A stretch of 64,000 bases of DNA from UBA2336 sp965227265 (GTDB taxonomy: Bacteria > Bacteroidota > Bacteroidia > Cytophagales > Cyclobacteriaceae), in assembly GCA_965227265.1 (NCBI GenBank), contig OZ245738.1, forward strand, positions 2,976,001-3,040,000, read 5' to 3'. The translations under genes and the position numbers were made by a program. Numbering within the stretch: position 1 is the first letter of the stretch; each line of letters opens with the position of its first letter. The notes under the pieces are model-generated. The model did not search any database. It had not been told where the DNA came from and was given only the letters and a program-made list of their open reading frames with translations. Shown piece after piece: positions 52,375 to 60,735 of this stretch.

Positions 52375-54103
52375 GCCCGAAACAAAAGAAGTTGTAAAAC
52401 AAAAGATCTCCGGATCGGAAGCGCTGTTGCGCTGCCTGGTCGCGGAGGGTGTTGATATTTTATTTGGCTATCCCGGAGGTGCTATCATGCCCGTCTATGA
52501 TGCACTCTACGGATTTAAAGATCAGCTCAACCACATTCTTGTTCGTCATGAGCAAGGTGCCATTCACGCAGCGCAAGGGTATGCACGTGCAACCGGTAAA
52601 ACCGGGATTGCATTAGCAACATCAGGACCAGGTGCTTCAAATCTTGTTACCGGTTTGGCAGATGCTTCCATTGACTCCACTCCGATTGTGTGTATCACCG
52701 GTCAGGTGGCCGAACATTTATTGGGTACAGATGCCTTCCAGGAAATGGATGTGATCAACACAACCTTGCCTGTTACAAAATGGAATGTTCAGATCACTGA
52801 AGCATCTTCGATCGCATCCCAGGTTGCAAAAGCATTTTTCATTGCGCGCAGTGGAAGACCAGGTCCAGTATTAATCGATATCACCAAGAACGCTCAGTTC
52901 GAAATGATTGAAGAGTTTGAGTACGAGAAATGTGAATCGGTTCGCACCTATACTCCAAAACCAACACTTGATCATTCTTCCGTTGAAGCTGCCGCTGATT
53001 TGATCAACAACGCAAAGAAGCCTTATATCCTCGTTGGACAAGGAATTCAATTAAGCGGAGCTGAGAAAGAATTGCTTGCTTTCGTTGAAAAGTCAGGAAT
53101 TCCAGCCGCCTCTACTTTATTAGGACTTTCAACCTTGCCAACCAACCATCCGCTGTATGTTGGATACCTGGGTATGCATGGAAATTATGGTACAAATGTC
53201 TTAACCAATTCATGCGATGTACTGATCGCCATCGGAATGCGTTTCGATGATCGTGTTACCGGGAATGTTTCCAAGTATGCGAAGCAGGCAAAAGTTGTAC
53301 ACATCGAGCTTGACAAAGCTGAGATCAATAAAATTATTCCTGCTGACGTAGCAGTGCATGCTGATGCCAAAGAAGCTCTGAAAGCTTTACTTCCGTTGAT
53401 CAAAGAAAATAAACATGAGCAATGGCACAGACGGTTTATTGAAGCCAATCGTATCGAGCATGAAAAAGTGATTCAATTTGATTACTACCCGTTGGAAAAG
53501 TCACTGAAGATGGGCGAGATAATCCGTGAGCTCGGTGAGCTTACAAAAGGCGAAGCCGTATTGGTTACCGATGTTGGTCAACACCAAATGGTGGCTTCAC
53601 GTTACTATCCGTTCCGTAAAACCAGAAGCAACATTACTTCAGGCGGAGCTGGCACTATGGGCTTTGCATTGCCAGCAGCAATGGGTGCAGCGCTTGCTGT
53701 TCCGGAAAGACAAGTTGTCGCGATCATTGGTGATGGCGGCTTTCAAATGACGTTGCAAGAATTAGGAACGATCATGCAATATCAAATTCCGGTAAAGATT
53801 ATTGTCCTGAACAATAACTTCCTGGGAATGGTAAGACAGTGGCAGCAATTGTTCTTTGAGAAGCGGTATTCTTTCACTGAGATGACCAATCCGAATTTTG
53901 TTGCCTTGGCACAAGCCTATTCAATTCCTGCCAAGAAAGTATCCGAAAGAAAAGACGTTCGGGATTGCCTGACAGAAATGCTCAACACAAAAGGCCCGTA
54001 TTTCCTGGAAGTTGTGGTTGAAAAAGAAGAGAACGTATTCCCGATGGTTCCTACCGGTGCCGGAGTTGGTGAAATTATACTGGAACCCGAAACAAAGAAG
54101 TAA
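52349..54103 (+). CDS. ilvB: Acetolactate synthase large (catalytic) subunit
   Basis: 584 residues. ThDP-enzyme features: GYPGGAIMPVYDALYG, the activating Glu in VRHEQGAIHAAQGYARA, ATSGPGASNLVTGLADA, and the ThDP-binding GDGGFQMTLQELGTI followed by NNNFLGMVRQWQQLFF. It joins two pyruvates, or pyruvate and 2-oxobutanoate. The start lies 26 bp inside ilvD in another frame. The small subunit gene follows after 1 bp. Confidence 0.95.
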   Translation: MDALLTKTKPETKEVVKQKISGSEALLRCLVAEGVDILFGYPGGAIMPVYDALYGFKDQLNHILVRHEQGAIHAAQGYARATGKTGIALATSGPGASNLVTGLADASIDSTPIVCITGQVAEHLLGTDAFQEMDVINTTLPVTKWNVQITEASSIASQVAKAFFIARSGRPGPVLIDITKNAQFEMIEEFEYEKCESVRTYTPKPTLDHSSVEAAADLINNAKKPYILVGQGIQLSGAEKELLAFVEKSGIPAASTLLGLSTLPTNHPLYVGYLGMHGNYGTNVLTNSCDVLIAIGMRFDDRVTGNVSKYAKQAKVVHIELDKAEINKIIPADVAVHADAKEALKALLPLIKENKHEQWHRRFIEANRIEHEKVIQFDYYPLEKSLKMGEIIRELGELTKGEAVLVTDVGQHQMVASRYYPFRKTRSNITSGGAGTMGFALPAAMGAALAVPERQVVAIIGDGGFQMTLQELGTIMQYQIPVKIIVLNNNFLGMVRQWQQLFFEKRYSFTEMTNPNFVALAQAYSIPAKKVSERKDVRDCLTEMLNTKGPYFLEVVVEKEENVFPMVPTGAGVGEIILEPETKK

Positions 54104-54104
54104 G

Positions 54105-54395
54105 ATGAAGCAGGAGTTCACGATAGAAATTTCAAGCGATAATAATTTTTCGGTGCTGAACAGGATAATCAATGTTCTTAACCGGAGACGCGTCCGCATC
54201 AAGCGCTTGATGGCACACGAGAACGAAGATGATTTCCGCAAAGGCGGAGCGATCATCCTCGTATTCACAACACCTGATTTAATTGAAAAAGTAAAACACC
54301 AATTGGAAAAGCTGATCGAGGTTGACTACGCAAATTATTTCAGCGGAAGCGAACATTATATCACGCTCAGTGAGCGCATCATTGACGTTGACTAA
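54105..54395 (+). CDS. ilvN: Acetolactate synthase small regulatory subunit (short form)
   Basis: 96 residues from the ATG at 54105, one base after the ilvB stop; a longer frame runs back into ilvB and is not used. It is a single ACT domain (KQEFTIEISSDNNFSVLNRI, RRVRIKRLMAHENEDDF, GGAIILVFTTPDLIEKVKHQLE). It lacks the C-terminal domain of the longer IlvH/IlvN forms (about 160-190 residues) and is like the short IlvM/IlvN type. It should give feedback control of the catalytic subunit by valine or related amino acids. Confidence 0.88.
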   Translation: MKQEFTIEISSDNNFSVLNRIINVLNRRRVRIKRLMAHENEDDFRKGGAIILVFTTPDLIEKVKHQLEKLIEVDYANYFSGSEHYITLSERIIDVD

Positions 54396-54440
54396 CTAAA
54401 AATTCTAAATACTATCTACTAAATACTAACTACTAAGAAA
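54396..54440 (+). repeat. Short direct repeats CTAAATACTA before ilvC
   Basis: The 45-bp ilvN-ilvC gap is nearly made of repeats of CTAAATACTA/CTACTAAATACTAACTACTAAG. The same word CTAAATACT occurs twice just before ilvA. Confidence 0.65.
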
Positions 54441-55511
54441 ATGGCAAAGATCAATTTTGGAGGAACAATAGAAGATGTGGTAACCCGCGAAGAGTTCCCG
54501 ATGGAAAAAGCACTTGACGTGATGAAGAAAGAAACCATCGCAATCATCGGCTACGGTGTACAAGGTCCCGCTCAAGCATTGAACCTCCGCGATAACGGAT
54601 TCAACGTAATTGTTGGTCAGCGTAAAGGATCTAAAACCTGGGATAAGGCAGTGTCACACGGCTGGGTTCCGGGCGAAACATTATTTGATATTGAAGAAGC
54701 TGCTAAACAAGGAACGGTTATCCAGTTCTTGTTATCGGATGCGGGCCAGATTGCCTTGTGGCCAACCATCAAACCTTACTTAACAAAAGGAAAGACATTA
54801 TATTTTTCACACGGCTTCGGGATAACATTTAAAGATCAAACCGGAATCATTCCGCCAGCAGATGTTGATGTAATTCTTGCTGCTCCAAAAGGTTCTGGAA
54901 CTTCTGTTCGCAGGTTGTTTTTACAAGGAAAAGGTATCAACGCAAGTTATGCTGTATTTCAGGATGCAAGTGGTAAAGCAACTGACAAAGCTATGGCGCT
55001 GGGCATTGGCGTTGGCGCAGGGTACTTATTCGAAACCGATTTCAAAAAAGAAGTTTACTCGGATCTTTCAGGTGAGCGCGGAACATTGATGGGCGCAATT
55101 GCCGGAATCTTCGAAGCACAATACGAAGTGCTGCGTTCAAAAGGCCACTCACCTTCTGAAGCATTTAATGAAACGGTCGAAGAGCTGACCCAAAGCTTGA
55201 TGCCATTGGTTGCTGAGAATGGTATGGACTGGATGTACGCTAACTGTTCAACTACAGCCCAACGCGGTGCATTGGATTGGAAAAAGAAATTCAAAGCCGC
55301 AACACTTCCTGTTTTCAAAGAATTATACGAAAGTGTTGAATCAGGCGCAGAAGCAAAACGCACAATCGACACCTGTAGCAAACCTGATTACCGCGAAAAA
55401 CTGGCCGAAGAATTAAAAGAGCTTCGCGAAAGCGAACTGTGGCAAGCCGGTGCTGCGGTGCGTTCATTACGTCCGGAAAAGGCAGGTGTGGAAGCATCGA
55501 TGATTAACTAA
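54441..55511 (+). CDS. ilvC: Ketol-acid reductoisomerase
   Basis: 356 residues. The Rossmann part has IAIIGYGVQGPAQALNLRD and the NADP loop VIVGQRKGSKTWDKA; the knotted C-terminal half has DLSGERGTLMGAIAGIFEAQ and SEAFNETVEELTQSL, which carry metal-binding acidic residues. It converts acetolactate-type substrates to dihydroxy acids with NADPH and Mg. The sequence matches the Bacteroidota-type enzyme as I know it. Spaced 45 bp from ilvN by a repeat-rich gap. Confidence 0.94.
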   Translation: MAKINFGGTIEDVVTREEFPMEKALDVMKKETIAIIGYGVQGPAQALNLRDNGFNVIVGQRKGSKTWDKAVSHGWVPGETLFDIEEAAKQGTVIQFLLSDAGQIALWPTIKPYLTKGKTLYFSHGFGITFKDQTGIIPPADVDVILAAPKGSGTSVRRLFLQGKGINASYAVFQDASGKATDKAMALGIGVGAGYLFETDFKKEVYSDLSGERGTLMGAIAGIFEAQYEVLRSKGHSPSEAFNETVEELTQSLMPLVAENGMDWMYANCSTTAQRGALDWKKKFKAATLPVFKELYESVESGAEAKRTIDTCSKPDYREKLAEELKELRESELWQAGAAVRSLRPEKAGVEASMIN

Positions 55512-55513
55512 TA

Positions 55514-55573
55514 AGTCTTGAGTCTATAGTCCTGAGTCTTGAGCTTCGGACTATAGACTAAATACTCAAGACT
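55514..55573 (+). repeat. Nested inverted repeat before ilvA
   Basis: Two perfect nested inverted repeats: AGTCTATAGTCC (55521-55532) with GGACTATAGACT (55548-55559), and AGTCTTGAGT (55514-55523) with ACTCAAGACT (55564-55573). Together they would form a long RNA hairpin between the ilvC stop codon and the ilvA start codon. Confidence 0.8.
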
Positions 55574-55586
55574 AAATACTACGTAT

Positions 55587-56837
55587 ATGGTAACAACAAC
55601 CAAGCATAATCTCGACATCAACGCAGCAGCAGAAACGTTAAAGTCTGTTGCGCTTAAAACTCCCTTGCAGTTTCACAAGAAGTTGTCAGAGAAGTTTAAG
55701 GCGGAGATCTATATTAAGCGCGAAGATTTACAGGTTGTTCGTTCTTATAAAATTCGTGGAGCGTATAATTTAATTCAAAGCTTAACGGAAGATCAGCGTA
55801 AGCGCGGTGTTGTGTGTGCGAGTGCAGGAAATCATGCGCAAGGCGTTGCATTTTCATGCAGACAGCTCAATATTAAAGGCGTGATCTACATGCCAGCTAT
55901 TACGCCTAAGCAAAAGATCACGCAGGTTAAAATGTTTGGCGGTGATAACATTGAGATCGTATTGATCGGTGATACGTTTGATGAATGCCAGGCACACGCG
56001 ATTGAATATACCGGTGCACATAAGATGACGTTCATCCCGCCTTTTGATCATTTGAAAGTAATTGAAGGTCAGGGAACCGTTGGTAAAGAGATCTTTGATG
56101 AAGTTTCCGGAGTTGATTACATCTTCGTTCCGATTGGTGGTGGTGGTTTGTGCGCAGGAATTTCTCAATATGCATTAACCTATTCACCGAATACTAAAAT
56201 TGTTGGAGTTGAGCCATTAGGCGCACCTTCCATGAAAGAAGCCCTTAAGGCAGGAAAACCAGTTATTCTGGATTCTATTCAGCGATTTGTAGATGGTGCT
56301 TCGGTGAAGAAAGTAGGCGATATTACGTTTGAGCTTTCAAAAGATTCGATTGTTGATATGCTTCTCGTTCCGGAAGGAAAAGTAAGCTCAACAATCTTAC
56401 AACTCTATAATGAAGATGCAATTGTTGCTGAACCTGCCGGTGCTTTATCGATCGCGGCACTAGAACAGTACGCTGATCATATCAAAGGCAAAAAAGTTGT
56501 TTGCATTTTAAGTGGCGGTAACAACGACATCGACCGGATGCAGGAGATCAAAGAAAGATCATTATTGTACGAAGGGCTGAAACATTATTTCATCGTTCGT
56601 TTTGCGCAACGTCCGGGTGCGTTGAAAGAGTTTGTTAACCACATTCTCGGACCAACGGATGATATTGTTCGTTTTGAATTCATTCAAAAACATAATAAAG
56701 AAACTGGCCCGGCTTTAATTGGCATTGAAGTAAAGTCAAAAGAAGATTTTAAAGGTTTGATGGAACGTATGGATAGTTACAAGTTGAACTATACGTTAGT
56801 CAATCAAAACGAAAATTTATTTGAGTATTTAGTTTAA
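55587..56837 (+). CDS. ilvA: Threonine ammonia-lyase (threonine dehydratase)
   Basis: 416 residues. PLP enzyme with YIKREDLQVVRSYKIRGAY (Lys55 as PLP-binding residue), CASAGNHAQGVAFSC, VPIGGGGLCAGIS and VVCILSGGNNDIDRM. The last 85 residues form one ACT-like regulatory domain (HYFIVRFAQRPGALKEFVN), shorter than the two-ACT E. coli biosynthetic enzyme. It gives 2-oxobutanoate for isoleucine. Its 3' end (the last 26 bp) is duplicated 126 bp downstream, on the other side of a REP-like element. Confidence 0.92.
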   Translation: MVTTTKHNLDINAAAETLKSVALKTPLQFHKKLSEKFKAEIYIKREDLQVVRSYKIRGAYNLIQSLTEDQRKRGVVCASAGNHAQGVAFSCRQLNIKGVIYMPAITPKQKITQVKMFGGDNIEIVLIGDTFDECQAHAIEYTGAHKMTFIPPFDHLKVIEGQGTVGKEIFDEVSGVDYIFVPIGGGGLCAGISQYALTYSPNTKIVGVEPLGAPSMKEALKAGKPVILDSIQRFVDGASVKKVGDITFELSKDSIVDMLLVPEGKVSSTILQLYNEDAIVAEPAGALSIAALEQYADHIKGKKVVCILSGGNNDIDRMQEIKERSLLYEGLKHYFIVRFAQRPGALKEFVNHILGPTDDIVRFEFIQKHNKETGPALIGIEVKSKEDFKGLMERMDSYKLNYTLVNQNENLFEYLV

Positions 56838-56988
56838 ATAGTTTGCCGTCATTCTGAGCGTAAGCGAAGAATCCCCAAATAGAGAGCTTGAGTTTATCTC
56901 GTCTCCAAATCCGGGGATGCTTCGGCAAAAGCCTCAGCATGACGTATGAAAAAAAACGAAATGAAAATTTATTTGAGTATTTAGTTTA
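56811..56988 (+). repeat. 26-bp direct repeat of the ilvA 3' end flanking a REP-like element
   Basis: The 26 bases at 56811-56836, covering the last codons of ilvA, are found again exactly at 56963-56988. Between them lies the palindromic element at 56847-56944. The second copy is not part of any gene. The arrangement suggests duplication during insertion or recombination around the element. Confidence 0.85.
56847..56944 (+). repeat. REP-like palindromic element, copy 1
   Basis: Starts CGTCATTCTGAGCG, GCGAAGAATCCCC and ends GGGGATGCTTCGG, GCCTCAGCATGACG, so the two ends are imperfect inverted repeats around a 35-40 bp centre. It is a form of the intergenic CGTCAT-CTGAGCG-GCGAAG-ATCCCC palindrome found in many bacterial genomes. 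It resembles copy 2 at 60647-60723, and contains no gene. Confidence 0.8.
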
Positions 56989-57020
56989 GTTATCCGATAA
57001 AGAATTACTTTAGTAACATC

Positions 57021-57125
57021 ATGCAGCACAACAACAATCATATTCTGTTTTCTTCATCCATTCAGGGTGGTGCTGCGATTACTTCAGTGATCACTACGAT
57101 CACAACTACCATCATTACGGGGTAA
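57021..57125 (+). CDS. thr leader peptide (34 aa, Thr/Ile-rich)
   Basis: A 34-codon frame from the ATG at 57021, stop TAA at 57123-57125, whose second half reads AITSVITTITTTIITG: seven Thr and six Ile codons in 15 residues. The same plan is seen in the E. coli thr leader peptide, which also alternates Thr and Ile. It lies 75 bp before thrA. Thr and Ile are the end products that this gene block makes, so stalling at these codons could sense both. Short length and composition make a chance frame unlikely. Confidence 0.8.
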   Translation: MQHNNNHILFSSSIQGGAAITSVITTITTTIITG

Positions 57126-57177
57126 CCCGTTCATACTACCATATTACCCCAATACATCAATTGTCTTCGCAGGCGAA
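57117..57177 (+). promoter_or_regulatory. Alternative hairpins after the thr leader
   Basis: ACGGG/CCCGT (57117-57121 and 57126-57130, GTAA loop) and the longer GGGGTAA/TTACCCC pairing (57119-57125 and 57144-57150) are mutually exclusive and include the leader stop codon. A small hairpin TTCGC/GCGAA follows (57166-57177). None is followed by a T tract, so a classical terminator is not seen; control may act by other means such as Rho or start-site access. Confidence 0.5.
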
Positions 57178-57200
57178 CAAGCATCATATATTCAGCAGTT

Positions 57201-59645
57201 ATGAAAATTATAAAATTCGGTGGCTCATCAGTCGCCACTCCGGAAAGAATCAAAGCAGTAATCAACATCCTTAAGCCTTACTCGCAAAGTGATGTAGCGA
57301 TCGTGTTCTCTGCTTTTGGTGGAGTTACAGATATATTGATTCAATTGAGCACGCTGGCGCTTGAAGGCAATGCTGAATACAAAAAGAAACTGGAAGAAAT
57401 TGAGCTTCGTCATCAGGATGCTGTGCGCAATCTCATCAGCATAAAAAATCAAAGCGGCATATTAGCACAGGTAAAAATTCAAATCAATGAGCTGGAAGAT
57501 GTTTTACATGGTGTGTATTTAGTAAAAGAACGCACCCTTCGCACACTGGATTACATCATGAGTTTTGGCGAACGCTTGTCGGCCTACATTATTTCAGAAG
57601 CGATGAAGGATGTCGGCATTCCTGCTCAATACTTAGATGCACGAAAGGTTATCCGCACCGACAATCAGTTCGGATATGCAAAAGTAGATTTTGATGCAAC
57701 CAATAAGTTGATCGCAGATCATTTCAAGCATCACGATGCATTGCAAATCATAACCGGCTTTATTGCTACCTCCGATAGCGGAGAAACAACCACGCTCGGT
57801 CGAAGTGGTTCCGATTATACTGCAGCAATTTTTGCAGGAGCATTAAAAGTTTCTTCATTAGAAATCTGGACCGATGTAGATGGGATGATGACGGCTGATC
57901 CACGCATGGTGAAAAAAGCTTTTACGATTCCAACCATGAGCTACGAAGAAGCTATGGAGCTTTCCCACTTTGGTGCTAAAGTAATTTTTCCTTCTACCCT
58001 GTTGCCTGCCATGGCACACAACATTCCAATTTGGGTAAAGAACACCTTTCATCCGGAGGTTGAAGGAACATTGATCAGTGCCGAATCAACAAATGGAAAA
58101 TTGATCAAAGGCATCTCATCCATGAATGGAATCAGTTTATTAAACATTCAGGGCAGTGGAATGCTTGGCGTTGTTGGTGTTTCGATGCGATTATTCTCAA
58201 CACTGGCGCAGGAAAAAATAAATGTGATCTTAATCAGTCAGGCTTCATCCGAACATTCAATTTGTATAGCGATTGAAAGCACGATGGCTGTGAGAGCAAA
58301 ATCTGCTTTGAAAAAAGAATTTCAGCATGAGATCAGAAGTGAGCTTATTGATGACGTTCATGTAACCGAAGGTTTATCAATCGTTGCGACTGTAGGTGAT
58401 GGGATGAAGCATCATCCCGGTACAAGCGGAAGAATGTTTAGTGCACTTGGAAAAAATGGCATTAACATCGTAGCCATTGCACAAGGTTCGTCTGAACGCA
58501 ACATCTCAGTTGTTATCCAGCAAATAGATGTTGCCAAGGCATTGAATGTATTGCACGATGCATTCTTTTTGTCCGATAGAAAAACCGTTAACGTTTTCCT
58601 GGCAGGAACCGGATTGATCGGAAAAGCTTTATTGAATCAGGTTAACGAGCAATTCAAAAAACTATCGGAAGAAAATAAACTAGAAGTTCGCGTAACCGGA
58701 ATGGCAAACAGTAAAAAAATGATCTTCAGTGATGAGGGCTTGTCTTTCTTAAACGCAGTAGATCATCTGAAAGAAAAAGGTGATACCATGGATCTTCAGG
58801 CTTTCTTTCAAAAAATGACCAGCATGAATTTGCCCAGCAGCATTTTCGTAGACTGTACTTCAAGCGAAGCGGTAGCAAAAATGTATGAAGATATTCTGGA
58901 TTCAAACATTGCGATCGTTACACCGAACAAAAAAGCGAATTCAGGTTCTTTTGAAACCTATCAGCAGCTTAAGAAAACTTCTCGTCAGCGTGGGGTAAGA
59001 TTCTTATACGAAACTAACGTGGGCGCAGGTTTACCGGTAATCAACACCTTAAATGATTTATTGTTAAGCGGTGATAAAGTAATCCGCATTGAAGCAGTGT
59101 TGAGCGGAACGTTAAATTTTATTTTTAGCTCGTTCAACGGAGAAAAACCCTTCAGTGAGATTGTTAAGGAAGCAAAAGAAAAAGGTTACACCGAGCCCGA
59201 TCCCCGCGATGATTTGAGCGGAACTGATGTTGCCCGTAAAATTCTAATTCTTTCCCGCGAATGCGGATTAGCCTTAGAGCTTGGGGATATTCCAATTCAA
59301 AATCTCGTACCGGCCGATTGCCAGGGCAAAATGACAACTCCGGAGTTTCTCACTAACTTGAAGAAGCATGATGCCGCATTCGAAAAATTACGGGCTCAGG
59401 CCGAATCAAAAAAAGAAAAATTACGCTACCAGGCAGTGTTGGAAAACGGAAAAGTAAAAGTTGAATTAAAACCCGTGAACAGCGATCATCCTTTTTACTC
59501 ACTTTCAGGAAGTGATAACATCATTTTATTAACTACTGAACGATACCATGAGCGACCAATGGTCATTCGTGGTCCGGGTGCAGGCGCAGAAGTTACCGCA
59601 GCGGGAGTGTTTGCAGATATTATTAGAATTGGTGGAAGATTATAA
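57201..59645 (+). CDS. thrA: Bifunctional aspartate kinase / homoserine dehydrogenase
   Basis: 814 residues. N-terminal aspartate kinase (about 1-290): MKIIKFGGSSVATPERIK, TLGRSGSDYTAAIFAGAL, EIWTDVDGMMTADPRMV. Two ACT domains follow (about 310-460, INVILISQASSEHSICIAIE and NIVAIAQGSSERNISVVI). The C-terminal homoserine dehydrogenase (about 465-814) has VFLAGTGLIGKALLNQV and GYTEPDPRDDLSGTDVARKI with catalytic acidic residues. It makes the first and third steps from aspartate to threonine and is probably feedback-inhibited by threonine through the ACT domains. It follows the thr leader. Confidence 0.95.
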   Translation: MKIIKFGGSSVATPERIKAVINILKPYSQSDVAIVFSAFGGVTDILIQLSTLALEGNAEYKKKLEEIELRHQDAVRNLISIKNQSGILAQVKIQINELEDVLHGVYLVKERTLRTLDYIMSFGERLSAYIISEAMKDVGIPAQYLDARKVIRTDNQFGYAKVDFDATNKLIADHFKHHDALQIITGFIATSDSGETTTLGRSGSDYTAAIFAGALKVSSLEIWTDVDGMMTADPRMVKKAFTIPTMSYEEAMELSHFGAKVIFPSTLLPAMAHNIPIWVKNTFHPEVEGTLISAESTNGKLIKGISSMNGISLLNIQGSGMLGVVGVSMRLFSTLAQEKINVILISQASSEHSICIAIESTMAVRAKSALKKEFQHEIRSELIDDVHVTEGLSIVATVGDGMKHHPGTSGRMFSALGKNGINIVAIAQGSSERNISVVIQQIDVAKALNVLHDAFFLSDRKTVNVFLAGTGLIGKALLNQVNEQFKKLSEENKLEVRVTGMANSKKMIFSDEGLSFLNAVDHLKEKGDTMDLQAFFQKMTSMNLPSSIFVDCTSSEAVAKMYEDILDSNIAIVTPNKKANSGSFETYQQLKKTSRQRGVRFLYETNVGAGLPVINTLNDLLLSGDKVIRIEAVLSGTLNFIFSSFNGEKPFSEIVKEAKEKGYTEPDPRDDLSGTDVARKILILSRECGLALELGDIPIQNLVPADCQGKMTTPEFLTNLKKHDAAFEKLRAQAESKKEKLRYQAVLENGKVKVELKPVNSDHPFYSLSGSDNIILLTTERYHERPMVIRGPGAGAEVTAAGVFADIIRIGGRL

Positions 59646-59650
59646 TCGTA

Positions 59651-59698
59651 GTTAATAGTTATCAGTTAAAGGGGAAACAACAACTGATAACTATTAAC
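59651..59698 (+). repeat. 17-bp inverted repeat before thrB
   Basis: GTTAATAGTTATCAGTT (59651-59667) is repeated exactly inverted as AACTGATAACTATTAAC (59682-59698), with a 14-nt centre, in the 68-bp thrA-thrB gap. It would form a stable RNA hairpin 15 bp before the thrB start, with no T tract. Confidence 0.85.
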
Positions 59699-59713
59699 CG
59701 ATAACTTGTTACT

Positions 59714-60646
59714 ATGAACAAAACAGTAAAAGCCTACGCACCAGCCTCTATCGGCAACGTCTCTTGCGGGTTTGACGTAATGGGTATGGCTGTAGACGCA
59801 CCGGGCGATGAAGTGATCATTACCCTAAATAATTCTGGTCAGGTTACACTTAAAGATATTAAAGGTGATGATGGTAAGCTTCCACGCAAAGCGGAAGAAA
59901 ATACAGCAGGTGTTGCAGTGATTGAATACTTAAAATCAATTAACAGCTCACAAGGCGCTGAAATCACGCTCATAAAAAATCTTCCATTAGGCAGTGGCAT
60001 GGGATCAAGTGCTGCAAGTGCAGTCGCTGCTGTTGTTGCTATAAATCATTTGATGGGAAATCAAATAAAGAAAAGCGAGTTGCTTCCCTTTGCTATGCAG
60101 GCTGAGTTTGTGGCTTGCGGATCAGCGCATGCAGATAATGCTGCACCAAGCCTGTTGGGAGGATTGATTTTGATTCGCGACAATCATCCATTAGATATTA
60201 TCGAGATCCCAACACCCGATGAATTGATGTGTGTACTGGTTCATCCGCATGTTGAAGTTAAAACGCGCGATGCACGACAAGTACTCAGGCAATCTGTTCC
60301 GCTAAAAGATGCGATCACACAATGGGGTAACACCGCTGCCCTTGTAGCTGGAATGATGAAACCCGATTATGAATTGATCGGTCGTTCATTACAAGATGTA
60401 GTAGCTGAACCCGTGCGTTCCGTTTTAATTCCCGGATTCAACACGATCAAAGCAAAAGCTGTTGAGACGGGCGCATTAGGTTGTGGCATCTCGGGATCTG
60501 GCCCAACGATGTTTGCCTTTTGTAAAGGAAAGAGTATCGCACAACGTGTGGGCGAAGCGATGCAAAAAGAATTTTCACGGATTGGGTTGCAGAGTGAAGT
60601 GTATGTTTCAGGAGTAAATAAAGAAGGGGCACGAATTATCAATTAA
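59714..60646 (+). CDS. thrB: Homoserine kinase
   Basis: 310 residues of the GHMP kinase family: VKAYAPASIGNVSCGFDVMG at the start and the phosphate-binding loop PLGSGMGSSAASAVAA (about 91-106), then a C-terminal GCGISGSGPTMFAFC. It phosphorylates homoserine in the cytoplasm. It ends one base before the second REP-like element and thrC lies beyond it. Confidence 0.94.
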   Translation: MNKTVKAYAPASIGNVSCGFDVMGMAVDAPGDEVIITLNNSGQVTLKDIKGDDGKLPRKAEENTAGVAVIEYLKSINSSQGAEITLIKNLPLGSGMGSSAASAVAAVVAINHLMGNQIKKSELLPFAMQAEFVACGSAHADNAAPSLLGGLILIRDNHPLDIIEIPTPDELMCVLVHPHVEVKTRDARQVLRQSVPLKDAITQWGNTAALVAGMMKPDYELIGRSLQDVVAEPVRSVLIPGFNTIKAKAVETGALGCGISGSGPTMFAFCKGKSIAQRVGEAMQKEFSRIGLQSEVYVSGVNKEGARIIN

Positions 60647-60723
60647 CCGTCATCCTGAGCGAGAGCGAAGGATCCCCATATTCAGTGCACATTGGGGGAT
60701 GCTTCACTTCGTTCAGCATGCGT
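60647..60723 (+). repeat. REP-like palindromic element, copy 2
   Basis: CCGTCATCCTGAGCGAGAGC, GAAGGATCCCC, then GGGGGATGCTTC and CAGCATGCG: the same element as at 56847-56944, shorter (77 bp), starting directly after the thrB stop codon and ending 12 bp before the thrC start. It would form a hairpin in the thr message. Confidence 0.8.
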
Positions 60724-60735
60724 ATAAAAATTAAA

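Noticed and set aside
54441..55511. IlvC motif GYGVQGPAQALNLRD looked unlike the E. coli-type GYGSQGHAHALNLRD
   Set aside because: From memory this form is usual in Bacteroidota ketol-acid reductoisomerases; not unusual for this group.
60685..60735. Earlier start of thrC reading MHIGGCF...
   Set aside because: The extra residues are translated from the REP-like element; the ATG at 60736 gives a standard threonine synthase N-terminus.
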